Shown: positions 53,081-62,819 of the stretch, in pieces
Numbering within the stretch: the stretch's first letter is position 1
How the letters are laid out: each line of letters opens with the position of its first letter
From: Luxibacter massiliensis
GTDB taxonomy: Bacteria > Bacillota > Clostridia > Lachnospirales > Lachnospiraceae
DNA: 64,000 nt
NCBI RefSeq assembly: GCF_900604355.1
Contig: NZ_UWOE01000001.1
Span: 806,001-870,000, forward strand
Reading direction: 5' to 3'
The notes under the pieces: model-generated
The model's database searches: none
Seen by the model: only the letters and a program-made list of their open reading frames with translations
What the model was told of the DNA's origin: nothing
Made by a program: the position numbers and the translations under genes

Positions 53081-54315
53081 TTATCGAAAGCCTGTGCCAC
53101 ACCAAAGGCACCTGGGCGGGAAAGCCCTTTGAACTCATCGACTGGCAGGAGCAGATCATCCGGGATGTGTTCGGCACGTTGAAACCCAACGGCTACCGGC
53201 AGTTTAATACCGCCTATGTGGAGATACCGAAAAAGCAGGGCAAGTCAGAACTGGCGGCTGCGGTGGCTCTGCTTTTGACCTGCGGAGACGGGGAGGAACG
53301 GGCGGAGGTCTATGGATGTGCCGCTGACCGGCAGCAGGCCACTATTGTGTTTGACGTGGCAGCGGATATGGTGCGGATGTGTCCGGCACTTAATAAGCGG
53401 GTAAAGATTCTGGCAACGCAGAAGCGGATCATTTACACTCCGACCAACTCCTTCTGCCAGGTGCTTTCCGCAGAGGCATACTCCAAGCACGGAATTAATA
53501 TCCACGGGGTGGTGTTTGACGAGTTGCATACCCAGCCCAACCGGAAGCTCTTTGATGTTATGACCAAAGGCTCCGGTGATGCCAGGATGCAGCCGCTGTA
53601 TTTTCTGATTACCACAGCGGGAACGGACACCCATTCCATCTGCTATGAAACTCACCAGAAAGCGAAAGATATTCTGGAGGGGCGGAAAATCGACCCGACC
53701 TTCTATCCTGTGATTTATGGGGCGGAGGAAGCGGATGACTGGACGGACCCAAAAGTGTGGAAGAAAGCTAACCCCTCCCTGGATATCACAGTCGGGATAG
53801 ACAAGGTCAAAGCCGCCTGTGAGTCAGCAAAGCAGAATCCGGGGGAGGAGAACTCCTTCCGGCAGCTCCGCTTGAATCAGTGGGTCAAACAGGCGGTGCG
53901 CTGGATGTCGATGGAGAAATGGGATGCCTGCAGCTTCCCGGTATCCGAGAGTGATCTTGAAGGGCGTGTCTGCTATGGCGGTCTTGACCTATCCTCCACC
54001 ACGGACATCACAGCCTTTGTGCTGGTGTTCCCGCCGTTGGATGAAGAAGATAAATACTGTGTCCTTCCCTATTTCTGGGTGCTGGAGGAAACGCTGGAGC
54101 TGCGTGTCCGGCGGGACCATGTTCCCTATGACGTGTGGGAGCGGCAGGGATTTTTGCAGACCACAGAGGGAAACGTGGTGCATTACGGCTACATTGAGAA
54201 ATTCATTGAGCGTCTGGGCGAGCGGTTTAATATCCGGGAGATTGCCTTTGACCGGTGGGGCGCTGTGCAGATGGTGCAGAACCTGGAGGGCATGGGTTTT
54301 ACGGTGGTTCCTCGT
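53080..54315 (+). pseudogene. Phage terminase large subunit, truncated at both ends
   Basis: Similarity to Terminase_1 starts at about SLCHTKGTWAGKPFELIDWQ and includes the Walker A-like IPKKQGKSEL, Walker B VVFDELH and the nuclease-domain start GGLDLSSTTDITAF. It ends at GMGFTVVP, after which unrelated sequence follows to a stop at 54375. The missing ends show that this is a prophage relic. Confidence 0.88.
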
Positions 54316-54367
54316 ATGGCTATTTTATACCGGTTCCTTTATGCTGTCTGGAAAAGGAGGCATACCA

Positions 54368-54660
54368 ATGAATGAAGAAGATTTCCTTCAGATGATCATG
54401 ACAGAGAGGATGCAGATGCACTACCAGCGTTACGGGGAACAGCATCCGGTCCGGCCAGAACAGCTTCAGGAGGATAAACGGATCGAGCAGGCATACGAAA
54501 GGCTGCAGGAGCATTTGAACGCAGAGGACCCAAAGCTGCTCCGGGAGTATGTAAATGCGATCACTGCGGACATCGTAAAAGAAAATTTTTCTGCCAGGCA
54601 GGCGCCCGGGATGGCGTCAACCTGGAGCAGCTTGTCAAAGAACGGAAAGATAATATGTAA
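54368..54660 (+). pseudogene. Small phage-associated protein with a frameshift
   Basis: The frame starts MNEEDFLQMIMTERMQMHYQ after AAAAGGAGG. Near 54585 the run ATTTTTC seems to lack one T; with it the C-terminus would read FFCQAGARDGVNLEQLVKER and stop at 54660. The downstream part GVNLEQLVKERK is typical of small phage structural-module proteins. Function unknown. Confidence 0.6.
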
Positions 54661-54761
54661 AACAGAAGAATTATTTGGAAGCATACCCTTACAATTGCTT
54701 GTGGAACGCATGCATATCGCAAGCATAAATGCTATACTATAACCGAAAGGAAGTGGTATGG

Positions 54762-55067
54762 ATGGCACGAACATCAAATGTTTTCGCACGAGTGGAACCT
54801 GAAATTAAGGAACAGGCTGAAAAAGTATTGGATCAGTTGGGCATTCCCATGTCAAATGCAGTTGGGATGTTTTTAAGACAGGTGGTTTTGCAGAGGGGAA
54901 TCCCTTTCGAGATGAAGCTGCCGCAGAATGTTCCGCTTGCATACGGCTCACTTACAAAAGAGCAGTTTGATGCAGAAATCCAAAAAGGCATGGAGGATAT
55001 ACGTGCAGGCAGAGTGTATTCGGCAGAAGAGGTTGAAGCGGAAATGAAGCGGGACTTTGGCTTATGA
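54762..55067 (+). CDS. RelB/DinJ-family antitoxin 2
   Basis: Start at 54762 (MARTSNVFARVEPEIKEQAE); an earlier frame start at 54729 lies ahead of the ribosome site. The 101-aa protein is a clear paralogue of antitoxin 1 (QLGIPMSNAVGMFLRQVVLQ). It overlaps the toxin start by four bases. As at the first locus, the antitoxin is intact while the toxin is broken. Confidence 0.9.
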   Translation: MARTSNVFARVEPEIKEQAEKVLDQLGIPMSNAVGMFLRQVVLQRGIPFEMKLPQNVPLAYGSLTKEQFDAEIQKGMEDIRAGRVYSAEEVEAEMKRDFGL

Positions 55068-55391
55068 GGTATCAAATTTTTTATACAGCCGGAGCGAAGC
55101 GTGACCTGCGGAGCATTTACTCCTATATTGCGGAGGAACTGCTTGTGCCGGACACGGCTGCAGGCCAGGTGCAGAGAATTATGAAAGAAATCCGTTCCCT
55201 GGACGAGATGCCGATGCGGTACCGGTTGTATGATGACGAACCGTGGTACAGCCTGGGACTGCGTTTTTCCCGGTGGACAATTTCCTCGTGTTTTATCTGC
55301 TTGATGAAAGCGCCAGTACAGTAAGGATTTCCGTATCATGTATGGTGGCAGGGATATCCGCAGACAGTTGGACGAAACAACCGAATATTGA
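55064..55391 (+). pseudogene. RelE/YafQ-type toxin 2 with two frameshifts
   Basis: The frame reads MRYQIFYTAGAKRDLRSIYS and EMPMRYRLYDDEPWYSLGLR, then shifts. The natural continuation FFPVDNFLVFYLLDES is one base away (one T missing in GTTTTTC near 55266). The end YGGRDIRRQLDETTEY is in a third frame (one T missing in GATTTCC near 55328). Two single-base T-run losses would restore a full toxin of about 109 residues. Confidence 0.85.
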
Positions 55392-55435
55392 TTTGAGAAG
55401 CATCTATCGTGGGGTAGGTGCTTTTAATACCATAT

Positions 55436-55492
55436 AAGTGTAAGAGATAAAGCACATCATTAATGCTTTACCTTCTACACTTATTTTTTTAC
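55436..55492 (+). terminator. Rho-independent terminator after toxin-antitoxin locus 2
   Basis: AAGTGTA...AAAGC pairs with GCTTT...TACACTT over 55436-55485, followed by seven T residues. Confidence 0.8.
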
Positions 55493-55534
55493 TTTATAGG
55501 AAATTCCGATTTATGAAGGGTAAAAAAGAAGTCC

Positions 55535-55720
55535 TTGCTCATCGAACATATGGCAAAGGTGGTGGATACAGGAGGAAACACGCTGTGTAACGGCCTGCCG
55601 CTTCTGGCGGAGCTGAACTTCCCGGTGCTGGAAAAGGGATACAACCTGGTAATGGTAAGCACTGCCGGAGGTGCGGTGTTTTCGGAATTAAAGATACAGG
55701 CAAAGAGCCGCTGGAGGTGA
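55535..55720 (+). pseudogene. C-terminal fragment of a phage tail (Dit-like) protein
   Basis: About 60 codons: GGNTLCNGLPLLAELNFPVL and VMVSTAGGAVFSELKIQAKS RWR at the end, as in the C-terminus of siphovirus distal tail proteins. The N-terminal part is absent. Confidence 0.6.
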
Positions 55721-55724
55721 TGGG

Positions 55725-56008
55725 ATGGCAGTCAAAAGTGTTTTAAACAAACAGACGGATTTCACGGAGGTGGCGGATGAAATCTATGCTCTGCGGAAGC
55801 AAGAGCAGAATGTCCTCGCAGAGGAAGCTGAGCAGGATGGCAGGTGGCAGCGGATGGAGGAAATGAAAACCTTTCTGGAGGAACAGGCGACATTCCGCTG
55901 GAATATGACGAGCAGTTAGTGTGGAGGCTGGCTTAAAAGGTCACGGTTTATGAGGCAGAATTGGTTGTGGAATTAAAATCTGGATTGGAGATTCGTGTGG
56001 AAGTATAA
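55725..56008 (+). pseudogene. C-terminal remnant of a large serine recombinase
   Basis: The first frame reads SVLNKQTDFTEVADEIYALR and then shifts; the neighbouring frame continues IPLEYDEQLVWRLA, a stop, and KVTVYEAELVVELKSGLEIR. This is the end of the Tn4451/TnpX-like large serine recombinase family (normal form EYDEQLVRRLIEKVTVYE). It is inactive: the catalytic domain is missing, and there is a frameshift near 55895 and an internal stop. Confidence 0.8.
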
Positions 56009-56022
56009 AGAAAAAAATGGGT

Positions 56023-56062
56023 AGCGCCTTGGGGACTGGGAACGGACCGCAGGGCGCTTTTT
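56023..56062 (+). terminator. Rho-independent terminator after the recombinase remnant
   Basis: AGCGCC (56023-56028) pairs with GGCGCT (56053-56058), followed by a T run. From here to 56377 there is AT-rich intergenic DNA with one promoter-like site and no gene. Confidence 0.7.
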
Positions 56063-56087
56063 GCAGGGGAAATATTTCCAAGTGGTA

Positions 56088-56115
56088 TTGTGTTTATCAA
56101 CCATAAGGTTATAAT
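56088..56115 (+). promoter_or_regulatory. Possible promoter upstream of the NACHT operon
   Basis: TTGTGT (56088-56093), 16 bases, TATAAT (56110-56115). It lies about 260 bases ahead of the NACHT gene; a closer start of transcription is possible in the AT-rich leader. Confidence 0.4.
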
Positions 56116-56377
56116 GGAAGAAACGATGGAGGGAAAATAGAATTCGAAAGAATGATTGAATCGTATACAACATAACCTGATTCATTAAAGATAATGAATT
56201 GGATCATATTTATACTTGGATATGTTAATGTCAGTAAAGTAAATAATGGACATCTCATAAAAATATTTTATGCTATTATTACAAATTTTGGCTTACTTAA
56301 ATGTTAATTCAGCTAAACTAATTTTGAATAACTAAAGCAATGATTGATTTGTTGATTATACAAAAGAAGGTGCGTAT

Positions 56378-58249
56378 ATGGATATTTTGGATTTCCTCAG
56401 AGAAATGATTTGTGAAGAAAATCAATTCCTAACTAATTTAGGTAGTATTATTACAATTATTTCCGGAGTTTCAATAATTAGTGTCATAGTTGGGGGAATA
56501 AAGAAAGTATGGTTCTCCCTAAGGCGTATCTATGTGCGTCCGGATTGTTTAGAAAAGAAGGAAGTAACAAAATACACTCGTTTATATATAAAAACACGTC
56601 TAAAAGCAAATGACACTATGCTTTCATCAAGAAGAGAATCTTATAATATTAAAAAGTTTATTAAAAAGTACCTCATTAAAGGAGATGATCAGCATCATTT
56701 GATTTTCGGGGAATCAGGCATGGGAAAAACAGCATTTCTGATAAACCTATATTTCATTTATAACTGCAGATTGTTTAAAAAATATGATATGTACTATGTC
56801 AGTCTTAGAAGCATTGAGGCAATAGATCAGATAAAAATATTTGCTGAAAAGCACGATCCGAAAAAAACAATACTTTTGCTGGATGCATTTGATGAATCGA
56901 AGGCGGCATCCGAGAATTCTTCTCGTGCTATCAAAGAATTGTTAAAAATAACCCAAAAGTACTATAAAGTAGTTATTTCATGTAGAACTCAGTTTTATAA
57001 CGCTGTCAATGAAGAACCACAAATTGTTGAGTTGGGGCGAGCAGTTCTTGTTGAGGATGAGATGTTTATAAAACATTATATTTGTCCATTTACTGAATAT
57101 GAGGTTTTCCGATACTTATTAAAGCATTATAAATTGAAATTATGGAAAATATTTTACGGCAAACAAGTAATAAAAAAATCCTCAAATATTATGGCACGGC
57201 CACTACTTTTATCTTATATTGATGATATTGTCGTTGAGCATGAGGAATATAAATATGCTTACCAGATATACAATACATTAATCGGTAAATGGATAGACAG
57301 AGAGGTGCACTTTATTCAAAAAACTTCTGAAAAGGATATTGCTACTTCTAACTATATAAATAGTTTTTGGGCATTTATTTATGATATTGTTAAATTTATG
57401 TTACAAGAAGCTGAAAATGGAAATACATATTCTGTATCATCTCAAGATTTGAACCAATTATGTAGTAAATATAAAATTGATCTCGATATTGATAAACGTT
57501 CTAGAACTCTTTTAAATAGAGTAGGCGATGATATCTTTCAGTTTTCGCATCAATCAATATTTGAATTTTTATTGGCGGATGGCATTAGAAACGGTGCAGT
57601 ACGTTTGAATAATGAATATAGTGGAATCTCGGCATTGGATCAGTATAAGCTTTTTATTCAAGAAATGTATGAAAATCAACTTCTCAATAAAGTGGTTTCT
57701 AGTGAGAGCTTAATAATTTTAAATTTGCTGACACCGTTACTTGTTGATGATATAAAACAGGATATTCATATTAGCTGTATTCTGGCAGACCCCATAATGA
57801 AAAAAATAACTTTTCGAATAGAAAGTGCTGCGCAATTATTTGATGCAATTACTATAAGTGATTTAAAAGAAATATCAAAGGACATAAAGAGTCATGATTT
57901 TTCTCAATATAATTTTTTTTGGCTGTCAGATGGCAGCGTTCCCAAAACAGTTAGGGTGAATACTGTTTTATTTAATGAAGCTAAAGTTTCAATAAATAGT
58001 CGGAATTTGTTTGGTAGAATACTTTTTGATATGGAAAAAGCAAGGATCATTATTAAAACTTCGGAGAATGTATACGTCCCTTATTGGGATATTAACATGT
58101 TTATCGATGATATGCCTGTCAATATTATCTTAGAATTTGTAAATGAACAATCAAATATAGCTGATAATCATGGTAATAAGGTACTTATGATTAAAACATG
58201 TGGCGAATATCTGGATATTGAAATATCATTGCATGATTTGGGAGGATGA
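56378..58249 (+). CDS. Membrane-anchored NACHT-type NTPase
   Basis: A 623-aa protein with one N-terminal membrane segment (about 21-41, IITIISGVSIISVIVGG), a linker, then a STAND/NACHT ATPase: Walker A GESGMGKT (111-118), Walker B TILLLDAFDES (Asp169) and the sensor segment VVISCRTQFYN. Further downstream are ARPLLLSYIDDIV and FQFSHQSIFEFLLADGI, the usual end of the NACHT helical region. The C-terminal about 200 residues show no repeat that I recognise. Bacterial NACHT proteins serve in antiphage defence, with the N-terminus as effector and the C-terminus as sensor. Here the effector place is taken by a membrane helix. It is coupled by overlap to the Sel1 protein. AT-rich against its flanks. 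RBS AAGAAGGTG. Confidence 0.85.
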   Translation: MDILDFLREMICEENQFLTNLGSIITIISGVSIISVIVGGIKKVWFSLRRIYVRPDCLEKKEVTKYTRLYIKTRLKANDTMLSSRRESYNIKKFIKKYLIKGDDQHHLIFGESGMGKTAFLINLYFIYNCRLFKKYDMYYVSLRSIEAIDQIKIFAEKHDPKKTILLLDAFDESKAASENSSRAIKELLKITQKYYKVVISCRTQFYNAVNEEPQIVELGRAVLVEDEMFIKHYICPFTEYEVFRYLLKHYKLKLWKIFYGKQVIKKSSNIMARPLLLSYIDDIVVEHEEYKYAYQIYNTLIGKWIDREVHFIQKTSEKDIATSNYINSFWAFIYDIVKFMLQEAENGNTYSVSSQDLNQLCSKYKIDLDIDKRSRTLLNRVGDDIFQFSHQSIFEFLLADGIRNGAVRLNNEYSGISALDQYKLFIQEMYENQLLNKVVSSESLIILNLLTPLLVDDIKQDIHISCILADPIMKKITFRIESAAQLFDAITISDLKEISKDIKSHDFSQYNFFWLSDGSVPKTVRVNTVLFNEAKVSINSRNLFGRILFDMEKARIIIKTSENVYVPYWDINMFIDDMPVNIILEFVNEQSNIADNHGNKVLMIKTCGEYLDIEISLHDLGG

Positions 58250-60957
58250 CAATGGAGTTTTTTGATTATAATACTTTTATGATGCCTGCAGAAGACATAT
58301 ACAATTTGGCAATAAAGTATAAGAGAGGAGATGGAGTAGAGAGATCAAATTATATAGCTGCCGATCTCTTCTTTAAATCCGCTAGTAAAGGCTTTGCTCT
58401 CGCTCGAATTGATTTGTTTAAACAAACAGTTTTAAGACCTAGTACTATTCCGAGTTATATTTCAATAGAAAAGCAATGGTTTGATGCTGTAGTGTCTGAA
58501 CTTAAAAGAAAGAGTAATGATGGTGATAATGAAGCATCGCTTTTGTTAGGGTTTGCTTATCAGGATGGAATTGGTGTTAATGAGGATTATCAAAAAGCAT
58601 TTGAATACCATGGCAAGGCAGCTGCGGAAGGAAATGCTGCTGCTATAAATGCTCTGGGATTAATATACTCTCATGGTTATGGGGTTGAAAAAAATGTAGA
58701 TATAGCGATGAATTATTTTCAACAAGCACTTGAGCATGGGTACTACAATGCTGCAGTAAATATGGCATTTCATTACAAAAAAGGCGATGGTATCAATAAA
58801 GATCTTGCTAAAGCATTAGAGTTATTGGAGTATGCAGCTCTTAATGGGCACTGGCGTGGCCTATATGAATATGCAAAGATACTCAAAGATGGAATCTTAT
58901 GCAATAAAAATGAAAAACTTGCATTTAAATTTTGTTTTAAAGCAGCTTCACTAGGAGAGAAAACTGCTCAAAAATTACTTGGTGATATGTATTTTGAAGG
59001 AATAGGGGTAGATACAGACTTAAGGAAGTCCTTAATATGGTATTGTAAGGCCGCTGAACAAGAATATGGAGATGCTGTCAACAAAATTGATTCATTACGT
59101 TCGCAGATAGAGCGAGATGATTTTTTTATAGATGATATGCTCCGCGAACGTATTGCACTTATTCTTTATAGAGAAGATCGAGTTGGCTGGCCATATGATT
59201 ATTTAGTAACGAAAAGAAACGAACACAGTATTCTAGCGGATGAGACATATAAGGATTATCTAAAAAGGGACAATACGATTCCTATTGTGGAATTTTTGTT
59301 TTATGTAAACTATGACTCTTTGAAAATAGTAAAAGCTGATAATGAATGTGCGTGTGATGAAAAAGCTATAAACTGGTTAATTCGAGGAGCAGAAATTCAG
59401 GACGCACCTAGTATTTCATTACTTGGCGAGTGCTATTTAAATGATTTCCCTTCTACAGATTATGTAAAAGCATTCGGTTTATTTCAAAAAGCATCGATGA
59501 TGGGGTTTCACAGAGCAACATTTCTTATGGGACAGCTATATTTTAATGGAAATGGCACAGAAAAAAATTTTGAGAGAGCAATACAACTATATCAAGAAGC
59601 AGCCAATCATCAGATTGGAGAAGCATATTTAGAACTTGGTAATCTATATTTTAGAGGTAAATATATAAATAAAAATGTTGAGGAGGCTTTTCGTTGTTAT
59701 AATGCTGTGACAGAAGAAAATAGTTATAGTTCGGAAACTATTTCGGATGCTAAATGTAATCTTGCATATATGTATCAATTTGGTTTGGGTACAAACAGTG
59801 ATTTGTTAAAGGCAGCCCAATTATATCAAGAAGCAGATGATAATAATGGATTATCAGCATGCAATTATGCAAGAATGGTTCAACAGCATGATTTTCTAGA
59901 TACAGTAGAAGATGTGATTATATGGTATGAAAAAGCAATAGACAAATCAAATGTGCGTGCCATGTATAACTTGGCATTAATGTATATAAAGGGAGAAGGA
60001 GTTGAACATAATTATAAAAAAGCTGTTTCACTACTTAGCCAGGCTTTAGAGAAACAAAGTCCCCAGGCACAATTGTTGATGGCTATAGCTTATAAATCCG
60101 GTTTTATGGTACAAAAAGATAAGAAACAATCAAAAGTATTAATTCGAAAAGTTAATAGTTCGGGGAAAGGAGGTTTCCGTTATTTATGGTATTTCACATT
60201 TGCAAATAAGAATATGATAATTAATGCAGATTATATACCAAATCAGATTGCCCCTGAGTCTGAAATGCAAATTGATGTAGTCAGAGGGCTGAAATTTAAA
60301 GAGAATGTAGATATTAATCCATATCAGGATTTAGAATCTTATATATATCATATTACTGCAAATGATCCTGTTTCTGAAAAAGCATTACAGATGGTGACAC
60401 AAATGTATCGCATGGGAAAAGGAGCTCCTCAAAGTACGGTTCTATCAAATTATTGGTCAAGCTATATTTTACCTGTTGATAGTTCTAGGATAAATTATGA
60501 TAACGATGAGAATGATTATTTCGATTTACAAGCAGAGTTGGAACGTAAATTTGATGAGCTATTTGGCCCGCTAAATGATGATGTTGTTGTACAAGACAAA
60601 ACTGTCAATGATGATGAGCCTAAAAACAGTATACAAGAATCTCTAAATACTATTCAAAATACGGAGTCAGATAATCCTGATTCAGATCTGGATAATATCA
60701 TCACACTCAATGATGAAAAGGGAAACCCAGTGCAATTTGAGTTTTTAGATTTAGTTGAATATAGAGGAAAAGAGTATGTTATTTTATTACCCACTGAAGA
60801 AAATTTCGAAGATAGCGGGGAGGTAGTGATATTAGAGGTGATTGATACGGATGGAGGTAAAGAATCTTATATTTCAGTTGATAATGAAGAAGACTTGCAG
60901 GCCGTATTTAATATTTTTAAAGAAAAATTTATATCTGAATTTGATTTTATAGACTAA
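58246..60957 (+). CDS. Sel1-repeat protein with C-terminal DUF1292-like domain
   Basis: A 903-aa cytoplasmic protein; the start at 58246 overlaps the NACHT stop (ATGA), with ATG 58252 as an alternative. About a dozen Sel1-like repeats are seen in two blocks (about 15-290 and 375-640), for example YQDGIGVNEDYQKAFEYHGK and YFEGIGVDTDLRKSLIWYCK. Residues about 820-903 resemble DUF1292/YrzB (ITLNDEKGNPVQFEFLDLVE, then YRGKEYVILLPTEEN), preceded by an acidic Asn/Asp-rich linker. Sel1 repeats bind proteins; in this operon the protein is a good candidate for a sensor or scaffold of the NACHT NTPase. Confidence 0.82.
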   Translation: MTMEFFDYNTFMMPAEDIYNLAIKYKRGDGVERSNYIAADLFFKSASKGFALARIDLFKQTVLRPSTIPSYISIEKQWFDAVVSELKRKSNDGDNEASLLLGFAYQDGIGVNEDYQKAFEYHGKAAAEGNAAAINALGLIYSHGYGVEKNVDIAMNYFQQALEHGYYNAAVNMAFHYKKGDGINKDLAKALELLEYAALNGHWRGLYEYAKILKDGILCNKNEKLAFKFCFKAASLGEKTAQKLLGDMYFEGIGVDTDLRKSLIWYCKAAEQEYGDAVNKIDSLRSQIERDDFFIDDMLRERIALILYREDRVGWPYDYLVTKRNEHSILADETYKDYLKRDNTIPIVEFLFYVNYDSLKIVKADNECACDEKAINWLIRGAEIQDAPSISLLGECYLNDFPSTDYVKAFGLFQKASMMGFHRATFLMGQLYFNGNGTEKNFERAIQLYQEAANHQIGEAYLELGNLYFRGKYINKNVEEAFRCYNAVTEENSYSSETISDAKCNLAYMYQFGLGTNSDLLKAAQLYQEADDNNGLSACNYARMVQQHDFLDTVEDVIIWYEKAIDKSNVRAMYNLALMYIKGEGVEHNYKKAVSLLSQALEKQSPQAQLLMAIAYKSGFMVQKDKKQSKVLIRKVNSSGKGGFRYLWYFTFANKNMIINADYIPNQIAPESEMQIDVVRGLKFKENVDINPYQDLESYIYHITANDPVSEKALQMVTQMYRMGKGAPQSTVLSNYWSSYILPVDSSRINYDNDENDYFDLQAELERKFDELFGPLNDDVVVQDKTVNDDEPKNSIQESLNTIQNTESDNPDSDLDNIITLNDEKGNPVQFEFLDLVEYRGKEYVILLPTEENFEDSGEVVILEVIDTDGGKESYISVDNEEDLQAVFNIFKEKFISEFDFID

Positions 60958-61136
60958 ACTAAGTTGATATAGCAAAATATTTTTAATCTATCCGGGTCTA
61001 ATTTCCCGCAGTTCTGTTGTGTAATAATCTTAGTTTTTTAAGGGTGTTACCCCCAAATTTGCTATGGAGTAATTTATTATATACAGAATTTTTCAGCATA
61101 CTTGATTAAGGATAGACGGTATTTCCTATCTTGTGT

Positions 61137-61221
61137 TATACTAGTCATGCGGGGAAGCTCCTTATGTTTTTTTGTTTTGTGGTGATTCAAATATAACACA
61201 AAGGGGCTATCCTCGCTTTTT
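61137..61221 (+). ncRNA. Possible small RNA or structured terminator between operons
   Basis: GCGGGGAAGCTCCTT (61149-61163) is repeated inverted as AAGGGGCTATCCTCGC (61201-61216) with one base bulged and two mismatches, followed by five T residues. A TATACT lies 7 bases ahead of the first arm (61137-61142). A short transcript of about 75 nt with a terminator-like end is possible, but no clear -35 was seen. Confidence 0.35.
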
Positions 61222-61240
61222 ATTTATTCAGTTGTAACAC

Positions 61241-61988
61241 ATGTATTGTAATCCTCCAATCGCCTATTTTGCAATGGTAGAAGCATACTATAACATTGGA
61301 AAATCAATCATAGAGGAACAAGGCGGCAATGAAAAGGCAGAGTATGGAGCTAACTTATTGAAGGGATTATCAAGACAAATGACACAGGATTTTGGTAAGG
61401 GTTTTACAGGTGCAAATCTAAAAAATATGCGGCAGTTTTATTTGACATTACTAAATAGCTACGCGCCGCGTAGCGAATTGAGTTGGACTCACTATCGGTT
61501 TTTGATGCAAGTGGAGAATGAGTATACACGAGAATTTTATATGCAGGAAGCTGTGAAATCTCAATGGAGTACCAGACCGCTTGAGCGTCAGATAAATTCT
61601 TTCTTCTATGAAAGTTTGTTATCCAGTAAAAATAATGAAAAAGTTGCAGAGGAAATACAGCCATTTGAGGCAACGAAGAAACAAGAAGATATCATTCCCG
61701 ACCTATACGTTTTGGGATTTTTGGGTTTAAGTTCAAATGACGATTTTTATGAAAGTGATTTAGGACAGGCATTGATAACACATTTGCAAATGTTCCTTTT
61801 AAAATTTAGAATTGGGACGAGGATTTTCATTTGTTGCAAGACAGAAAAGAATAACATTTGATGGACGCCATTTTAGAATTGACTTTGTATTTGATAATTA
61901 CATCTTAAAATGTTTTGATAGACTTGAGTGTAGAAATTGGGATTCAGAAAGAATAGTTAAAATGGTATTGAGAGAGGTACGAGTATGA
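61241..61988 (+). pseudogene. DUF1016 (YhcG-type PD-(D/E)XK nuclease) remnant, frameshifted
   Basis: The frame reads VEAYYNIGKSIIEEQGG, SRQMTQDFGKGFTGANLKNM and SELSWTHYRFLMQVENEYTR, the DUF1016 N-terminal domain. Near 61805 the frame breaks; the next frame gives ELGRGFSFVARQKRITFDGR and HFRIDFVFDNYILKCF, the nuclease part, which then runs into foreign sequence and stops at 61988. The first about 20 residues and the C-terminus are missing. Confidence 0.85.
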
Positions 61989-62524
61989 AAAGATATATTG
62001 CATTATTAAGAGGTATTAATATAAGTGGCAAAAACAAAATCCCTATGGCAGAACTGAAATCAAGTTTTATAGAATTTGGCTGTAAAGATGTTTTTACACA
62101 TCTTAATAGTGGAAATATTGTCTTTTCGATTGATGAAAGCAGTGAAATTATTTTTGCGGATAAAATTAAGGCAATGATACTAGAACGGTTTGAATTAGAT
62201 ATTCCGGTTTTTGTTATTTTACAAGAAGAATTGAAAGATTTATTAAGCAAAGCCCCTGCTTGGTGGGGAACTGATGACAAAGAAATATATGATAACCTGA
62301 TTTTTGTAATGCCTTCTACTGCCGCTGAAATGATAGCTGAGAAAATAGGTGAGCCAACAAAAGAACTGGAACAGATATGTATTTGTAAGAATGCTATTTT
62401 CTGGTCTTTTGATAGAAAGAATTATGCGAAAGCAAACTGGTGGAAAAAAACAGCAAGCACAGGAATTGGCGAAATGCTTACAATTAGAACAGCCAATACT
62501 CTCAAAAAAATAGTTGGAATGTGA
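61985..62524 (+). CDS. DUF1697 protein
   Basis: A 179-aa complete protein of the DUF1697 family (YIALLRGINISGKNKIPMAE, then FTHLNSGNIVFS and the end GIGEMLTIRTANTLKKI). The start overlaps the stop of the DUF1016 remnant; RBS GAGAGAGG. The function of the family is unknown. Confidence 0.9.
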   Translation: MKRYIALLRGINISGKNKIPMAELKSSFIEFGCKDVFTHLNSGNIVFSIDESSEIIFADKIKAMILERFELDIPVFVILQEELKDLLSKAPAWWGTDDKEIYDNLIFVMPSTAAEMIAEKIGEPTKELEQICICKNAIFWSFDRKNYAKANWWKKTASTGIGEMLTIRTANTLKKIVGM

Positions 62525-62819
62525 TTTTAATGGCTTATAGTCTATTAAGATATTTATGGCAATAAAAGCTGTTGCCTGTTCTTTTATGGACAGACCTATG
62601 TCCCCTAAATACCGTTGACCGATTACTAATGGGAGGACGCCCAAAACCACGAAAAAACCATAAATTTCCCTTGGCCTATTTACTGAAATACGGGCATTTT
62701 CTATGGATTTTGGCTGTAACTTGTTCGTGCAGATTCAGTGGATTTGGTGGACTTGTTACCTGCAATAATGCGGAGTTAGGCAGTCGTAGACTGCCATCAA
62801 AACTGCCCGCTCAAGCTAT
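62525..62819. other. Gap between DUF1697 and the HsdR remnant
   Basis: About 295 bases without a supportable gene. A frame at 62572-62829 has no ribosome site or family motif. It may be junction DNA from the event that cut the restriction gene. Confidence 0.4.

Noticed and set aside
53035..54375. 446-codon frame read as complete terminase
   Set aside because: Both ends are foreign: the first about 15 codons are antisense IS110 and the last about 20 codons follow a deletion junction.
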